Assembly: GCA_003533825.1 (NCBI GenBank)
Contig: DQCG01000080.1
Location: 1-5,471 of the forward strand
Length of the DNA stretch: 5,471 nucleotides
Direction: 5' to 3'
From: Phycisphaerales bacterium
Lineage (GTDB): Bacteria > Planctomycetota > Phycisphaerae > Sedimentisphaerales > Anaerobacaceae
Positions 1 to 5,471 of this stretch are shown here, one piece after another. Each line of letters opens with the position of its first letter. Positions within the stretch are counted from its first letter, which is position 1. The position numbers and the translations under genes were made by a program. The notes beneath the pieces were generated by a model. The model had not been told where the DNA came from, searched no databases, and was given only the letters and a program-made list of their open reading frames with translations.

Positions 1-86
1 ACCCGGATCGCAGCGGAATGGGCATCCTTGAGGAGCAAAAATAGCATAATCCGATTATAATATAAGTTTCGGACACGACAGAAGCT
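1..86. other. Short AT-rich intergenic stretch left of the thioredoxin-like gene
   Basis: This is the sequence downstream of the minus-strand thioredoxin-like gene. It holds a small perfect inverted repeat, ATAATC-C-GATTAT (46-58), in an AT-rich run reaching about position 66. The repeat is too AT-rich and lacks the U-tract for a convincing terminator; an operator-like site or chance are both possible. Two plus-strand frames enter from the left edge and stop at 42-44 and 58-60, so the tail of a convergent gene could be present, but too few residues are visible to judge. A minus-strand ATG at 47-45 opens a frame that leaves the window, but it has no Shine-Dalgarno sequence. Confidence 0.35.
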
Positions 87-1217
87 CTATTTGTAATAGC
101 GCCCGACGTATTCGACGATAGTTTTTTTAAGTTCGAGCGGCTCTATCAATCCCAGCCTGCGATAAATGACTTTGCCGCCCGGCTCTATTAAAAGCGTACA
201 GGGGACACCGCCAAGCAGATCCTTGTCAACTGCTTCCATAAGCCGGTAAATGTCACCCTGGGCGAATAAATAATTCCTGCAGGATGCCTGTTGTTTTTTC
301 AAAGCGGAAAGAACCTGCTGCTCTTTAGCGGGCGAATCGGCACTTATGGTAATCAGCTCGAAATCCCGACGGCGATACATCCGGTTCATAATAACGAACT
401 GCTCTAATTGCTCGACGCTCGGCTGGCTCCAGGTCGCCCAGATATTGATCAGCCTTAGTTTTGACGTATCATTTTTAACAAGCTCGCTGATATCTTTTGC
501 ATTTATCGCCGTAAGGGAGACTTTTTCCCTCGCCCAGGATGCAAGAGAGGCTTTCGCCGAGGCTCTTTTGCTTGCCCATTTAACCGAACAGCCAAACGCC
601 CTGGTCTTCTCGACAGGTACTTTCCTGCCGGCCAATATCGCCTCGATTGCATTAATCGCATCGTTGGATTTAACCTGTTTGGTTTTTTTTTCAGAATCGT
701 CGAACCGACCGGCGTAGCACAGCTTTCGGTGGTTGTCAAAGATGAACAAGTGCGGCGTGGCAACCGCCCCATAAGCAATAGTGACAGCCTGCGTCTTTCC
801 ATCATAAAGATACGGAAAATTATAGCCTTTATCCTTTACACGGATTTTCATTTCTTCGAATGTATCACCCATATCCGAATAGCCCAGCTCGTCGAGACGC
901 ACCGCCTGGGGGTCATTCGGCGAAATGGCGACCACGGCAACACCTTTGCTTATGTAATCGGTGGTCAGCTTCTTGATTCTGTCCTCGTACGCCTGTGCGG
1001 TGGGGCAGTGGTTACAGGTAAAAACGACCACGAGAACCTTCGCATCGGCAAAATCCGCCAGCCGGTAATTGCGCCCGTCCACGCCGGGAAGATTAAAATC
1101 AGGCGCCTGCCGGCCAATTTCGAGTGTTTTGACCTTCTGCTGGGCCGACCGGCTGAATTCCGGAGCAAGAAATAACAGGATGATTGCCGCTAAAACTGCC
1201 AGACCATTTTTACCCAT
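87..1217 (-). CDS. Exported tandem thioredoxin-fold protein, second domain lacking CxxC
   Basis: The 376-residue product begins with a signal peptide (hydrophobic core about residues 6-18, likely cleavage near 24-25). Domain 1 (about 32-205) is an AhpC/TSA-like thioredoxin fold: APDFNLPG entry, TCNHC active site with cysteines 68 and 71, and the cis-proline loop VATP (152-155). It resembles the PRX-like1 type of thioredoxin family protein, including the FGCSVKW segment at 208-214. After an Ala/Ser/Lys-rich linker (about 215-232), domain 2 (about 236-374) has a second thioredoxin pattern: INIWATW strand, ISAD strand, GGVP cis-proline loop at 336-339. Its expected WCxxC reads WSQPS (263-267), so it should not perform ordinary dithiol exchange. 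Cys313 and Cys340 remain there. The likely role is redox or thiol handling outside the cytoplasm; the substrate is unknown. The start is supported by AAGGAG 8 nt upstream. It is probably the last gene of a three-gene operon, 37 nt after its upstream neighbour. Confidence 0.88.
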   Translation of the reverse strand: MGKNGLAVLAAIILLFLAPEFSRSAQQKVKTLEIGRQAPDFNLPGVDGRNYRLADFADAKVLVVVFTCNHCPTAQAYEDRIKKLTTDYISKGVAVVAISPNDPQAVRLDELGYSDMGDTFEEMKIRVKDKGYNFPYLYDGKTQAVTIAYGAVATPHLFIFDNHRKLCYAGRFDDSEKKTKQVKSNDAINAIEAILAGRKVPVEKTRAFGCSVKWASKRASAKASLASWAREKVSLTAINAKDISELVKNDTSKLRLINIWATWSQPSVEQLEQFVIMNRMYRRRDFELITISADSPAKEQQVLSALKKQQASCRNYLFAQGDIYRLMEAVDKDLLGGVPCTLLIEPGGKVIYRRLGLIEPLELKKTIVEYVGRYYK

Positions 1218-1225
1218 AATTGAAT

Positions 1226-1231
1226 CTCCTT
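1226..1231 (-). promoter_or_regulatory. Ribosome binding site AAGGAG of the thioredoxin-like gene
   Basis: AAGGAG on the minus strand, 8 nt before the ATG at 1217. It lies in the 37-nt gap after the upstream stop codon and fixes the start. The extended sequence AAGGAGATTC is identical to that before the beta-propeller gene at 5137-5146. Confidence 0.8.
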
Positions 1232-1254
1232 ATCATCCAATGCTACATGATTTA

Positions 1255-2292
1255 CTAATTTCCAGGCCGCTTCCGCCAGCCGGTTGCTTCGATCCTCTTA
1301 AACTCTCTCTCGATATCCGTGCCCTCATAAAATGAAAGCCATCCCCGCAACCGGTATGTCCGGCCCGGCTCCAAATCCGGGAACTTCGGATCCGAATGAA
1401 AGCACGGGCATTTATCATTACTCCACGGCCTGTGGCAGTTTTCCCAGGCGGTGATAATCCATCGTTTACCGTCTACGGACCGGCAGGCAGCGTATGGATT
1501 AGTCAAGACCTTATTATCATTGGTTTGCTGCTCGAAACCCGCCGCCATCTTCGTCATCACACAGTTTTGTATCCGTAAATCCGTCAGGCGCTCATTCGTG
1601 CCGTTGGTAAGCCACATCTCCATTCGCACGGCTTCTTTCGCAGGCTTGACCTTCACGCCGAATGCGATACCGTTGGGAAGCTCCCGTTCAAAATCCAGCG
1701 TCACGTCGGGGCGGCGTTTCCACTCCAGTTTTGGCAGAGTAATGCCCTTGCTGCTCCAGATTGTGTCGATATGTGTATGAGCCAGATATGTCAGGCCTAA
1801 ATTCGACCAGACGGCTTCGGGTAAATCGAGCACAACATAGCTGTCGCGGTCCCATGGCGTGAAAACACTGCATTTTGTTTCCCGCTGCGGATCTATCGCT
1901 CCTTCCAGAAAACCTATTCGTGGATGCCGCCCTCCCGGGTACGGCAGCACATTCAAAGATGAGTCATCGTTCGGTTCCGTCCGATTGTCCTGCCGAATAT
2001 CGAACTTCTCCATCGCGGCAACGATTTCGCTGTTTTTTAAACCCGTTGCGGCGGTAATCTCGCTATTCGTAAAACGGTGATACCAGACCATATTCTTCAG
2101 CCAGTATTTCAGCTCATCATCATTAGCCGGCCTGCGAAAGTTGTCCGCATGAACTATCCGCCCCGCTCCGGACCAAACCGGCTGTGTAGCGATGAATGCG
2201 AAGAAGCCGAAAGTAGTAAGTATTAGTGCAGTTACCTTCAATGCCGAATTGTAGAACTCTAAATGATTTCCACTGGTTTGTGTCTTAGTCAT
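1255..2292 (-). CDS. Conserved-looking exported protein of unknown function, HTH-like N-terminus and Cys/His-rich C-terminus
   Basis: I do not recognise a named family for this 345-residue protein. A hydrophobic stretch at about residues 19-36 follows an 18-residue polar N-terminus, so it is either a long signal peptide (possible SGA cleavage at 41-43) or a membrane anchor. Residues 57-99 look helical, and 74-98 (FTNSEITAATGLKNSEIVAAM...) resemble a helix-turn-helix, which would be odd outside the cytoplasm. The rest (about 113-325) alternates short strands and turns, like a beta-sandwich, with notable segments YPGGRHPRIGFLEGA (118-132), LAHTHID (170-176) and LPNGIAFGVKVKP (205-217). Cysteines 286, 295 and 297 with histidines 287 and 299 (CH...CPCFH) could bind a metal or form disulfides. 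Mature start and function are uncertain. GGGG 8 nt upstream is a weak ribosome site. The gene starts 48 nt after the PPC-like gene and lies 37 nt before the thioredoxin-like gene, so co-transcription is likely. Confidence 0.8.
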   Translation of the reverse strand: MTKTQTSGNHLEFYNSALKVTALILTTFGFFAFIATQPVWSGAGRIVHADNFRRPANDDELKYWLKNMVWYHRFTNSEITAATGLKNSEIVAAMEKFDIRQDNRTEPNDDSSLNVLPYPGGRHPRIGFLEGAIDPQRETKCSVFTPWDRDSYVVLDLPEAVWSNLGLTYLAHTHIDTIWSSKGITLPKLEWKRRPDVTLDFERELPNGIAFGVKVKPAKEAVRMEMWLTNGTNERLTDLRIQNCVMTKMAAGFEQQTNDNKVLTNPYAACRSVDGKRWIITAWENCHRPWSNDKCPCFHSDPKFPDLEPGRTYRLRGWLSFYEGTDIEREFKRIEATGWRKRPGN

Positions 2293-2300
2293 AAATATTT

Positions 2301-2304
2301 CCCC
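2301..2304 (-). promoter_or_regulatory. Weak ribosome binding site of the 345-residue protein
   Basis: GGGG (in context CGGGGAAA) lies 8 nt before the ATG at 2292 on the minus strand. It is poorer than the AAGGAG and GAGGAG sites of its neighbours. No better site or alternative start is visible; the next in-frame Met is residue 68. Confidence 0.45.
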
Positions 2305-2340
2305 GACAGCATGTTATTACGGAGCGTTTCTCTTCGATGC

Positions 2341-4854
2341 TTATCGCAGCACGATTTCAATAGGAATTGCAGGAAAGACACCCATTGAATTCCGGCGTTT
2401 CTGACCTGTTGGTTTGCCGTCTTTCCCCTTAGCCGCATACTCTCTGAAAGCTTCGACAATCAGATTGTCGGCAATGTGCTTGATATCCTTCTCGGCTTTA
2501 AGCTGGAACGTCAGGCCATTGGGCACAACTGTCACATCGTGTATAGTCAATCCTTCAGGCGGTTCGTTGAGTTGTAATTGCAAGCCTTTAAAGTTCGCAC
2601 GTCTGGCGGCCTTGAGTCGAACCCTGGCCGAGCCGCCCGCGGGAATCCGGACCGGAATATTACCGGCCAGCTCAACCGGAGGCGCCCCCCATCTGCTTTT
2701 CTGGACGAGGATAAGGAAATCCTTTGCCGGGACCAGGTGCCGGTACAGGAACGCCTGCATAACATTATCCGCGGCAACGGCAAGCCGTTTGACGGTATGC
2801 CCGCCGATATTGGCGCGGCCTTCCAATTGAAGAGCAACCGGCCTGGCGGGCGCCTTCGAAGGCATCGTCAGGGTGACACGTACACGATCGCGTCCGGCGG
2901 GTATTCGCCCACCGCAAAGTTCGAAGCCTGCCGGTGCATCTTTCAATATCACTTTAATCTCACCGTCAAAGCCGTCTTTTCTCAACGCGTGTACCCAGAT
3001 CGGAACTGTGCCGCCCGCACGCATACCGACGCTCGAAGGTGTCACGCGCAATGCGAAATCGCCCTGTGCCGGAGCAACTCGCAGCCGATAGCCGTACGCC
3101 CCGCCGCCATGATTCTGTGTGTCGGTAAGCTGAACGTAGTAATTGCCGTCCTTCGGCAGCTCGGCCAGCAGATACGAATCGGCGTGATGCGTGATTAATC
3201 CCATCACATCCTTATGCAGGTGACTATCCTTAAGCACGTGGTCATCGTTCCATTTCAGCACTTTGCCGGATGAATCGGTCAGCCGTAGTAGCGAGTCCAG
3301 CGGCGAATTCAACCGCCTGCCATAAACCTCGGCAACGATTTTATCGCCGGCGCGGCCATTAAAACGGAACGTGTCAACATCGCCGCTCTCGGCGATTCGC
3401 CCGTTGATGATTTTCGGAAGCTCGATTGGCTGCGCCTGCTCAGGGGTGTTATTGGATTCGGTTTCATTGCATTCAGGCAGCATATCGACGGCGTAAGTAA
3501 CGGGGTTGGAAATCTGTTGTCCTCCAGAGTGGGTGTCAGCCTCAAGCGCAGCTTGGGGATAGTTCCCATCACGTTGGCCATCCCCAAAACCTCCGGCTTT
3601 GAGGCTGCCACCCAACGCTCGCTGTTGTCCTGTACGGAAGGCTGTCTGCCGGATGTTGTTGCCGCCGGGCCGGGTGTCCAAAGGCAGTTCGGTCCCGGCA
3701 AGGTTCCAGCCATCGATAGAGGCAACCGTCTCAACACCCGCCCTGCCGCCCAACGGGAACATCTGCGTAATGAAAGGCTGTTCGCTCACGGCGACGCGGT
3801 AAACAAAATCCTCCCGTCCGCGATAGATCGAATCACGAATCTCCAGCTCGTATTCGCCATTTTCAGGAATCCTGTAGAAGAGGACCGGGTCCGGATTGAA
3901 ACGATAATCATCTGCGAAGGCTACTTCCTTGCCCCCGGCATCGTAAAGGGCAAGCGTGGCCTGAAACCAGCCGGGAACGGCATCGGCCAGATACGGAACC
4001 AAACTCCGGGCATGTGCCTCTATCACGAGTTGTTGTCCCTTAGTTGCCCGGAAGCGGAAACGGTCAACATCGCCCGGCATGATTTGCCCGTTCAACAACA
4101 CGGGCAGTTCGAGTGCCCTTTCCCTCGGCAGATTGCGAATCCTCGCCATGTTCGGCGGGACCTGATAGGCCTGACGGTTGTTGGGCTCGAGCTCGCGCAC
4201 TTCCGGCAGCAATCCCACCTGGAAGACCATTGGATTGGTCAGGCCGGTCCTGGTTGCGAGCCGCAATTCACGGCTGCCGGGCTGTGCATCGGGATCGATG
4301 GTAATTTCGATCAGCACCGTTTCGGCAAGCTGCCGGTTCATCTGCAATTTATTCCTGGGGAAAAAAAGAACGCTCGAAATATGTGCCAGTTCCCGAAGAC
4401 TCTTATCCTCCAGGTCGTACAATAACGGATGATCCGGCATTTTCACTTCTTCGGCCTTGGCATCTTTTTCTTTTTCCGCCGGCGCGGGCCTATCCACAAC
4501 CTTTTTTGCAGACCTCTCTTTGCTGGAACGGCTGCGGCTGCCGGGCAATTCGTCTAATCGCATATTTCGCACTTCTTTCATCTTCGTCTGGATTAACTGG
4601 CGCTGTTCTCTCTGGATGTTTCTAAGGGGTTTGATGTATTTAACGACCGAGCCGTGCACGCCCCGGCCGGAAATGTACACATCGCTTGCCCCGTTGAGGT
4701 ACTGGCCGCCGGCGGAGATCTGAATGACGGTGCCCTGCTGCCCGCCGCCCGGGTAAAGGTAGCCGATATGCGGTTCTCTCGTATTCGATTGGCCCCACGC
4801 AGCCGTAATCCACAGGGTCAGTACAACAAACATCATTCTCCGGATCGATGCCAT
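2341..4854 (-). CDS. Large exported protein with two PPC-like beta-sandwich domains, carrying an in-frame 36-residue insertion
   Basis: The 837-residue product has a signal peptide (about 1-21, core FVVLTLWITAAW, cleavage near WG-Q) and no later membrane segment. Residues 27-76 (PHIGYLYPGGGQQGT...) look like an IPT/TIG-type Ig-like strand set. Next is a charged linker with coiled-coil character (about 78-140), then a further beta segment to 218. Two pre-peptidase C-terminal (PPC)-like domains follow, each after a P-E-x-N-E-x-E-x-N or similar lead: about 246-356 (NGQIMPGDVDRFRF) and about 480-594 (NGRIAESGDVDTFRF). Between them, about 358-457, is another Ig-like segment interrupted by residues 412-447, which a palindromic element encodes. 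The C-terminal 240 residues look like further beta-sandwiches. No protease or other catalytic domain is seen, although PPC domains are best known as appendages of secreted proteases. A structural or binding role in the envelope is inferred. The ATG has GAGGAG 7 nt upstream and a good promoter. It is the first gene of the probable operon. Confidence 0.87.
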   Translation of the reverse strand: MASIRRMMFVVLTLWITAAWGQSNTREPHIGYLYPGGGQQGTVIQISAGGQYLNGASDVYISGRGVHGSVVKYIKPLRNIQREQRQLIQTKMKEVRNMRLDELPGSRSRSSKERSAKKVVDRPAPAEKEKDAKAEEVKMPDHPLLYDLEDKSLRELAHISSVLFFPRNKLQMNRQLAETVLIEITIDPDAQPGSRELRLATRTGLTNPMVFQVGLLPEVRELEPNNRQAYQVPPNMARIRNLPRERALELPVLLNGQIMPGDVDRFRFRATKGQQLVIEAHARSLVPYLADAVPGWFQATLALYDAGGKEVAFADDYRFNPDPVLFYRIPENGEYELEIRDSIYRGREDFVYRVAVSEQPFITQMFPLGGRAGVETVASIDGWNLAGTELPLDTRPGGNNIRQTAFRTGQQRALGGSLKAGGFGDGQRDGNYPQAALEADTHSGGQQISNPVTYAVDMLPECNETESNNTPEQAQPIELPKIINGRIAESGDVDTFRFNGRAGDKIVAEVYGRRLNSPLDSLLRLTDSSGKVLKWNDDHVLKDSHLHKDVMGLITHHADSYLLAELPKDGNYYVQLTDTQNHGGGAYGYRLRVAPAQGDFALRVTPSSVGMRAGGTVPIWVHALRKDGFDGEIKVILKDAPAGFELCGGRIPAGRDRVRVTLTMPSKAPARPVALQLEGRANIGGHTVKRLAVAADNVMQAFLYRHLVPAKDFLILVQKSRWGAPPVELAGNIPVRIPAGGSARVRLKAARRANFKGLQLQLNEPPEGLTIHDVTVVPNGLTFQLKAEKDIKHIADNLIVEAFREYAAKGKDGKPTGQKRRNSMGVFPAIPIEIVLR
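3514..3523. repeat. Left copy of 10-bp direct repeat (probable target-site duplication)
   Basis: CTGTTGTCCT lies immediately left of the palindromic element. The identical sequence lies immediately to its right, 108 bp away. On the coding strand it encodes the second of two GQQ tripeptides (residues 445-447). Confidence 0.8.
3530..3545. repeat. Left outer inverted-repeat arm of the element
   Basis: TGGGTGTCAGCCTCAA matches the reverse complement of 3599-3614 at 15 of 16 positions. The single mismatch is at 3536 (T opposite C3608). Confidence 0.85.
3599..3614. repeat. Right outer inverted-repeat arm of the element
   Basis: TTGAGGCTGCCACCCA is the partner of 3530-3545. Together with the inner pair 3553-3560 and 3580-3587 it would fold the mRNA or single-stranded DNA into a long interrupted hairpin. 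Confidence 0.85.
3622..3631. repeat. Right copy of 10-bp direct repeat (probable target-site duplication)
   Basis: CTGTTGTCCT is identical to 3514-3523. On the coding strand it encodes the first GQQ (residues 409-411). Joining this copy directly to the sequence left of 3514 gives RTGQQ-ISNPVTYAVD, a smooth Ig-like strand sequence. Confidence 0.8.
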
Positions 4855-4861
4855 GATTCAA

Positions 4862-4867
4862 CTCCTC
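4862..4867 (-). promoter_or_regulatory. Ribosome binding site GAGGAG of the PPC-domain gene
   Basis: GAGGAG on the minus strand, 7 nt before the ATG at 4854. It supports this start over a longer upstream frame. Confidence 0.8.
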
Positions 4868-4885
4868 ATATACATAATCTAATTC

Positions 4886-4913
4886 ATTATACCCAATCGG
4901 CGCCACGTTGCAA
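4886..4913 (-). promoter_or_regulatory. Sigma-70-type promoter for the minus-strand operon
   Basis: On the minus strand, TTGCAA (4913-4908; 4 of 6 matches to TTGACA) is followed after 16 nt by a perfect TATAAT (4891-4886). Transcription would begin near 4880, leaving a leader of about 25 nt that contains the GAGGAG ribosome site. No other strong promoter is seen in the short gaps within the operon. Confidence 0.65.
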
Positions 4914-4995
4914 GAATTCCGTCCGAAAAAGAGGCCGAAGTATTCCTCACAACTAATTGAAGTACAGCCATTTATATTAAGAACTACGGCATCAA

Positions 4996-5009
4996 TTTAC
5001 ATTTTACAT
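4996..5009. repeat. Tandem TTTACAT repeat in the divergent intergenic region
   Basis: TTTACAT occurs twice in direct succession (4996-5002 and 5003-5009), between the two divergent promoters. It could be a paired binding site for a regulator, or chance in AT-rich sequence. Apart from this and the promoters, the 297-bp gap 4855-5151 shows no gene or RNA that I can support. Confidence 0.3.
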
Positions 5010-5087
5010 CTCCCGCCCACACTCAAAAATTCTACCACGAGCGGCAGAATCTGACGTATGAGAGCCGATAAGAACAAAGTCGGTGGG

Positions 5088-5116
5088 TAGACAACCAGCG
5101 AGGCAAGAAGTATAAT
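5088..5116 (+). promoter_or_regulatory. Sigma-70-type promoter for the beta-propeller gene
   Basis: TAGACA (5088-5093; 5 of 6 matches to TTGACA) is followed after exactly 17 nt by a perfect TATAAT (5111-5116). Transcription would start near 5123, giving a leader of about 29 nt with AAGGAG in it. Confidence 0.75.
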
Positions 5117-5136
5117 CTATAACTCCGGTTTCTTTT

Positions 5137-5142
5137 AAGGAG
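5137..5142 (+). promoter_or_regulatory. Ribosome binding site AAGGAG of the beta-propeller gene
   Basis: AAGGAG with 9 nt to the ATG at 5152. It decides the start, which is followed at once by a typical signal peptide. Confidence 0.85.
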
Positions 5143-5151
5143 ATTCGTATA

Positions 5152-5471
5152 ATGAAATACGCACTTCCGCTGGTTTTGGCAATCGCCGCTGCATCTGTAT
5201 GCGCCGGCGACTGGCCTCAGTTTCACGGGCCCAATCGCGACAATAAATCAACCGACAGGGGATTGCTGAAAACATGGCCCGAAGGGGGCCCTTCGCGTAT
5301 CTGGGAAGCGGCCGGGATCGGCGAGGGATACTCTACAGTGGCAATCGTCGGCAAAAGTATCTACACGACCGGAGCTATCGATGGTGATTGTGTCATTACG
5401 GCTCTTGACATGGATGGCAAGAAGGTCTGGACAAAAAAGAACGGCAAGGCGTGGAGAAAAAGCTATCCCGG
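5152..5471 (+). CDS. PQQ-like beta-propeller repeat protein, exported (3' end outside the window)
   Basis: About 106 residues are visible and the frame is open at the window edge. Residues 1-19 (MKYALPLVLAIAAASVCAG) form a signal peptide with cleavage near CA-GD; the cysteine at 17 lacks a proper lipobox, so a lipoprotein is unlikely. The mature start DWPQFHGPNRD, followed by LKTWPEGGP and IWEAAGIGEGYSTVAIVG, is typical of the planctomycete proteins annotated as PQQ-binding-like or BamB-like beta-propellers. The segment ITALDMDGKKVWTKKNGKAW is the first typical propeller repeat: the ALD-x-x-G-K-x-x-W pattern marks an outer strand of a blade. Such proteins are usually about 400 residues, so roughly a quarter is present. 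Actual PQQ binding or enzyme activity cannot be inferred; many family members are probably scaffolds. The gene is transcribed divergently from the operon, from its own promoter and ribosome site. Confidence 0.87.
   Translation, partial: MKYALPLVLAIAAASVCAGDWPQFHGPNRDNKSTDRGLLKTWPEGGPSRIWEAAGIGEGYSTVAIVGKSIYTTGAIDGDCVITALDMDGKKVWTKKNGKAWRKSYP

Larger units (their letters stand above)
3524..3621. mobile_element. 98-bp palindromic MITE-like element inserted in frame in the PPC-domain gene
   Basis: The element sits between two perfect copies of CTGTTGTCCT. Its left arm TGGGTGTCAGCCTCAA (3530-3545) pairs with TTGAGGCTGCCACCCA (3599-3614) at 15 of 16 positions. An inner pair, TTGGGGAT (3553-3560) and ATCCCCAA (3580-3587), is perfect, with a 19-nt loop. 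Element plus one flanking repeat is 108 bp, so the host frame is kept and 36 residues (412-447) are added. Three of the six frames of the element are free of stops, which would help it tolerate insertion into genes. It encodes no transposase and must be mobilised in trans if mobile. A family match cannot be named from sequence alone. The alternative, a locally duplicated and diverged coding stretch, does not explain the long inverted arms. Confidence 0.78.

Noticed and set aside
46..58. ATAATC-C-GATTAT palindrome as a transcription terminator of the operon
   Set aside because: The stem is short and AT-rich, the spacer is a single base and there is no U-tract; kept only as a note in the intergenic entry.
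2578..3198. 206-codon open frame on the plus strand
   Set aside because: Antisense to the PPC-domain gene, with no ribosome site, export signal or recognisable motif.
3309..3737. 142-codon minus-strand frame within the PPC-domain gene
   Set aside because: It is a second frame of the same coding sequence that stays open partly because the palindromic element has no stop there; no start signal or domain supports it.
3517..4425. 302-codon open frame on the plus strand antisense to the PPC-domain gene
   Set aside because: It begins with TTG inside the direct repeat, runs through the palindromic element and gives a composition without domain signals. The minus-strand frame has a signal peptide, domains, promoter and ribosome site, so this is a shadow.
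4640..4906. 88-codon minus-strand frame overlapping the start of the PPC-domain gene
   Set aside because: It is in a different frame, its start lies between the -10 and -35 boxes of the predicted promoter, upstream of the expected transcription start, and the peptide has no recognisable features.
4957..4978. TTGAAG with TATATT as an alternative plus-strand promoter
   Set aside because: The spacing is only 10 nt, far too short, and a much better promoter lies at 5088-5116.
5032..5226. 64-codon minus-strand frame antisense to the beta-propeller gene start
   Set aside because: It overlaps the plus-strand promoter, ribosome site and signal peptide and has no ribosome site or motif of its own.

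Overview
The window looks like part of a chromosome of a planctomycete or a close relative (Planctomycetota, perhaps Phycisphaerae-like). This is inferred from the gene repertoire: a secreted protein with paired PPC-like domains, a PQQ-type beta-propeller protein whose mature N-terminus is DWPQFHGPNRD, a secreted TCNHC thioredoxin-like protein, and a secreted hypothetical protein of a style common in that phylum. No rRNA, tRNA, CRISPR array or intact transposase gene is visible.

Layout. Positions 1-86 are a short AT-rich intergenic stretch. Three minus-strand genes follow, read from right to left and separated by 48 and 37 nt, so they probably form one operon. In transcription order they are an 837-residue exported protein with two PPC-like beta-sandwich domains (4854-2341), a 345-residue exported or membrane-anchored protein of unknown function (2292-1255), and a 376-residue exported protein with two thioredoxin folds (1217-87). 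A 297-bp divergent intergenic region (4855-5151) carries a good sigma-70-type promoter on each strand. On the plus strand, a PQQ-like beta-propeller protein starts at 5152 and runs off the window edge.

The most interesting structure lies inside the 837-residue gene. A 98-bp palindromic element (3524-3621) is flanked by a perfect 10-bp direct repeat, CTGTTGTCCT. It has 16-bp inverted arms (15 of 16 matching) and an inner 8-bp inverted repeat. Element plus one repeat copy is 108 bp, exactly 36 codons, so the gene reads through it and gains 36 residues. Removing these restores a continuous-looking segment, RTGQQ-ISNPVTYAVD. This is the signature of a small non-autonomous mobile element (MITE-like) that has inserted in frame into a protein-coding gene, comparable in concept to the Rickettsia palindromic elements.

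All four proteins appear to be exported, so the locus probably serves the cell envelope or periplasm. The thioredoxin-like protein could act on envelope disulfides. Its second thioredoxin domain has lost the CxxC motif (WSQPS), so only the first domain looks redox-active. No substrate or pathway can be assigned to the operon from sequence alone.
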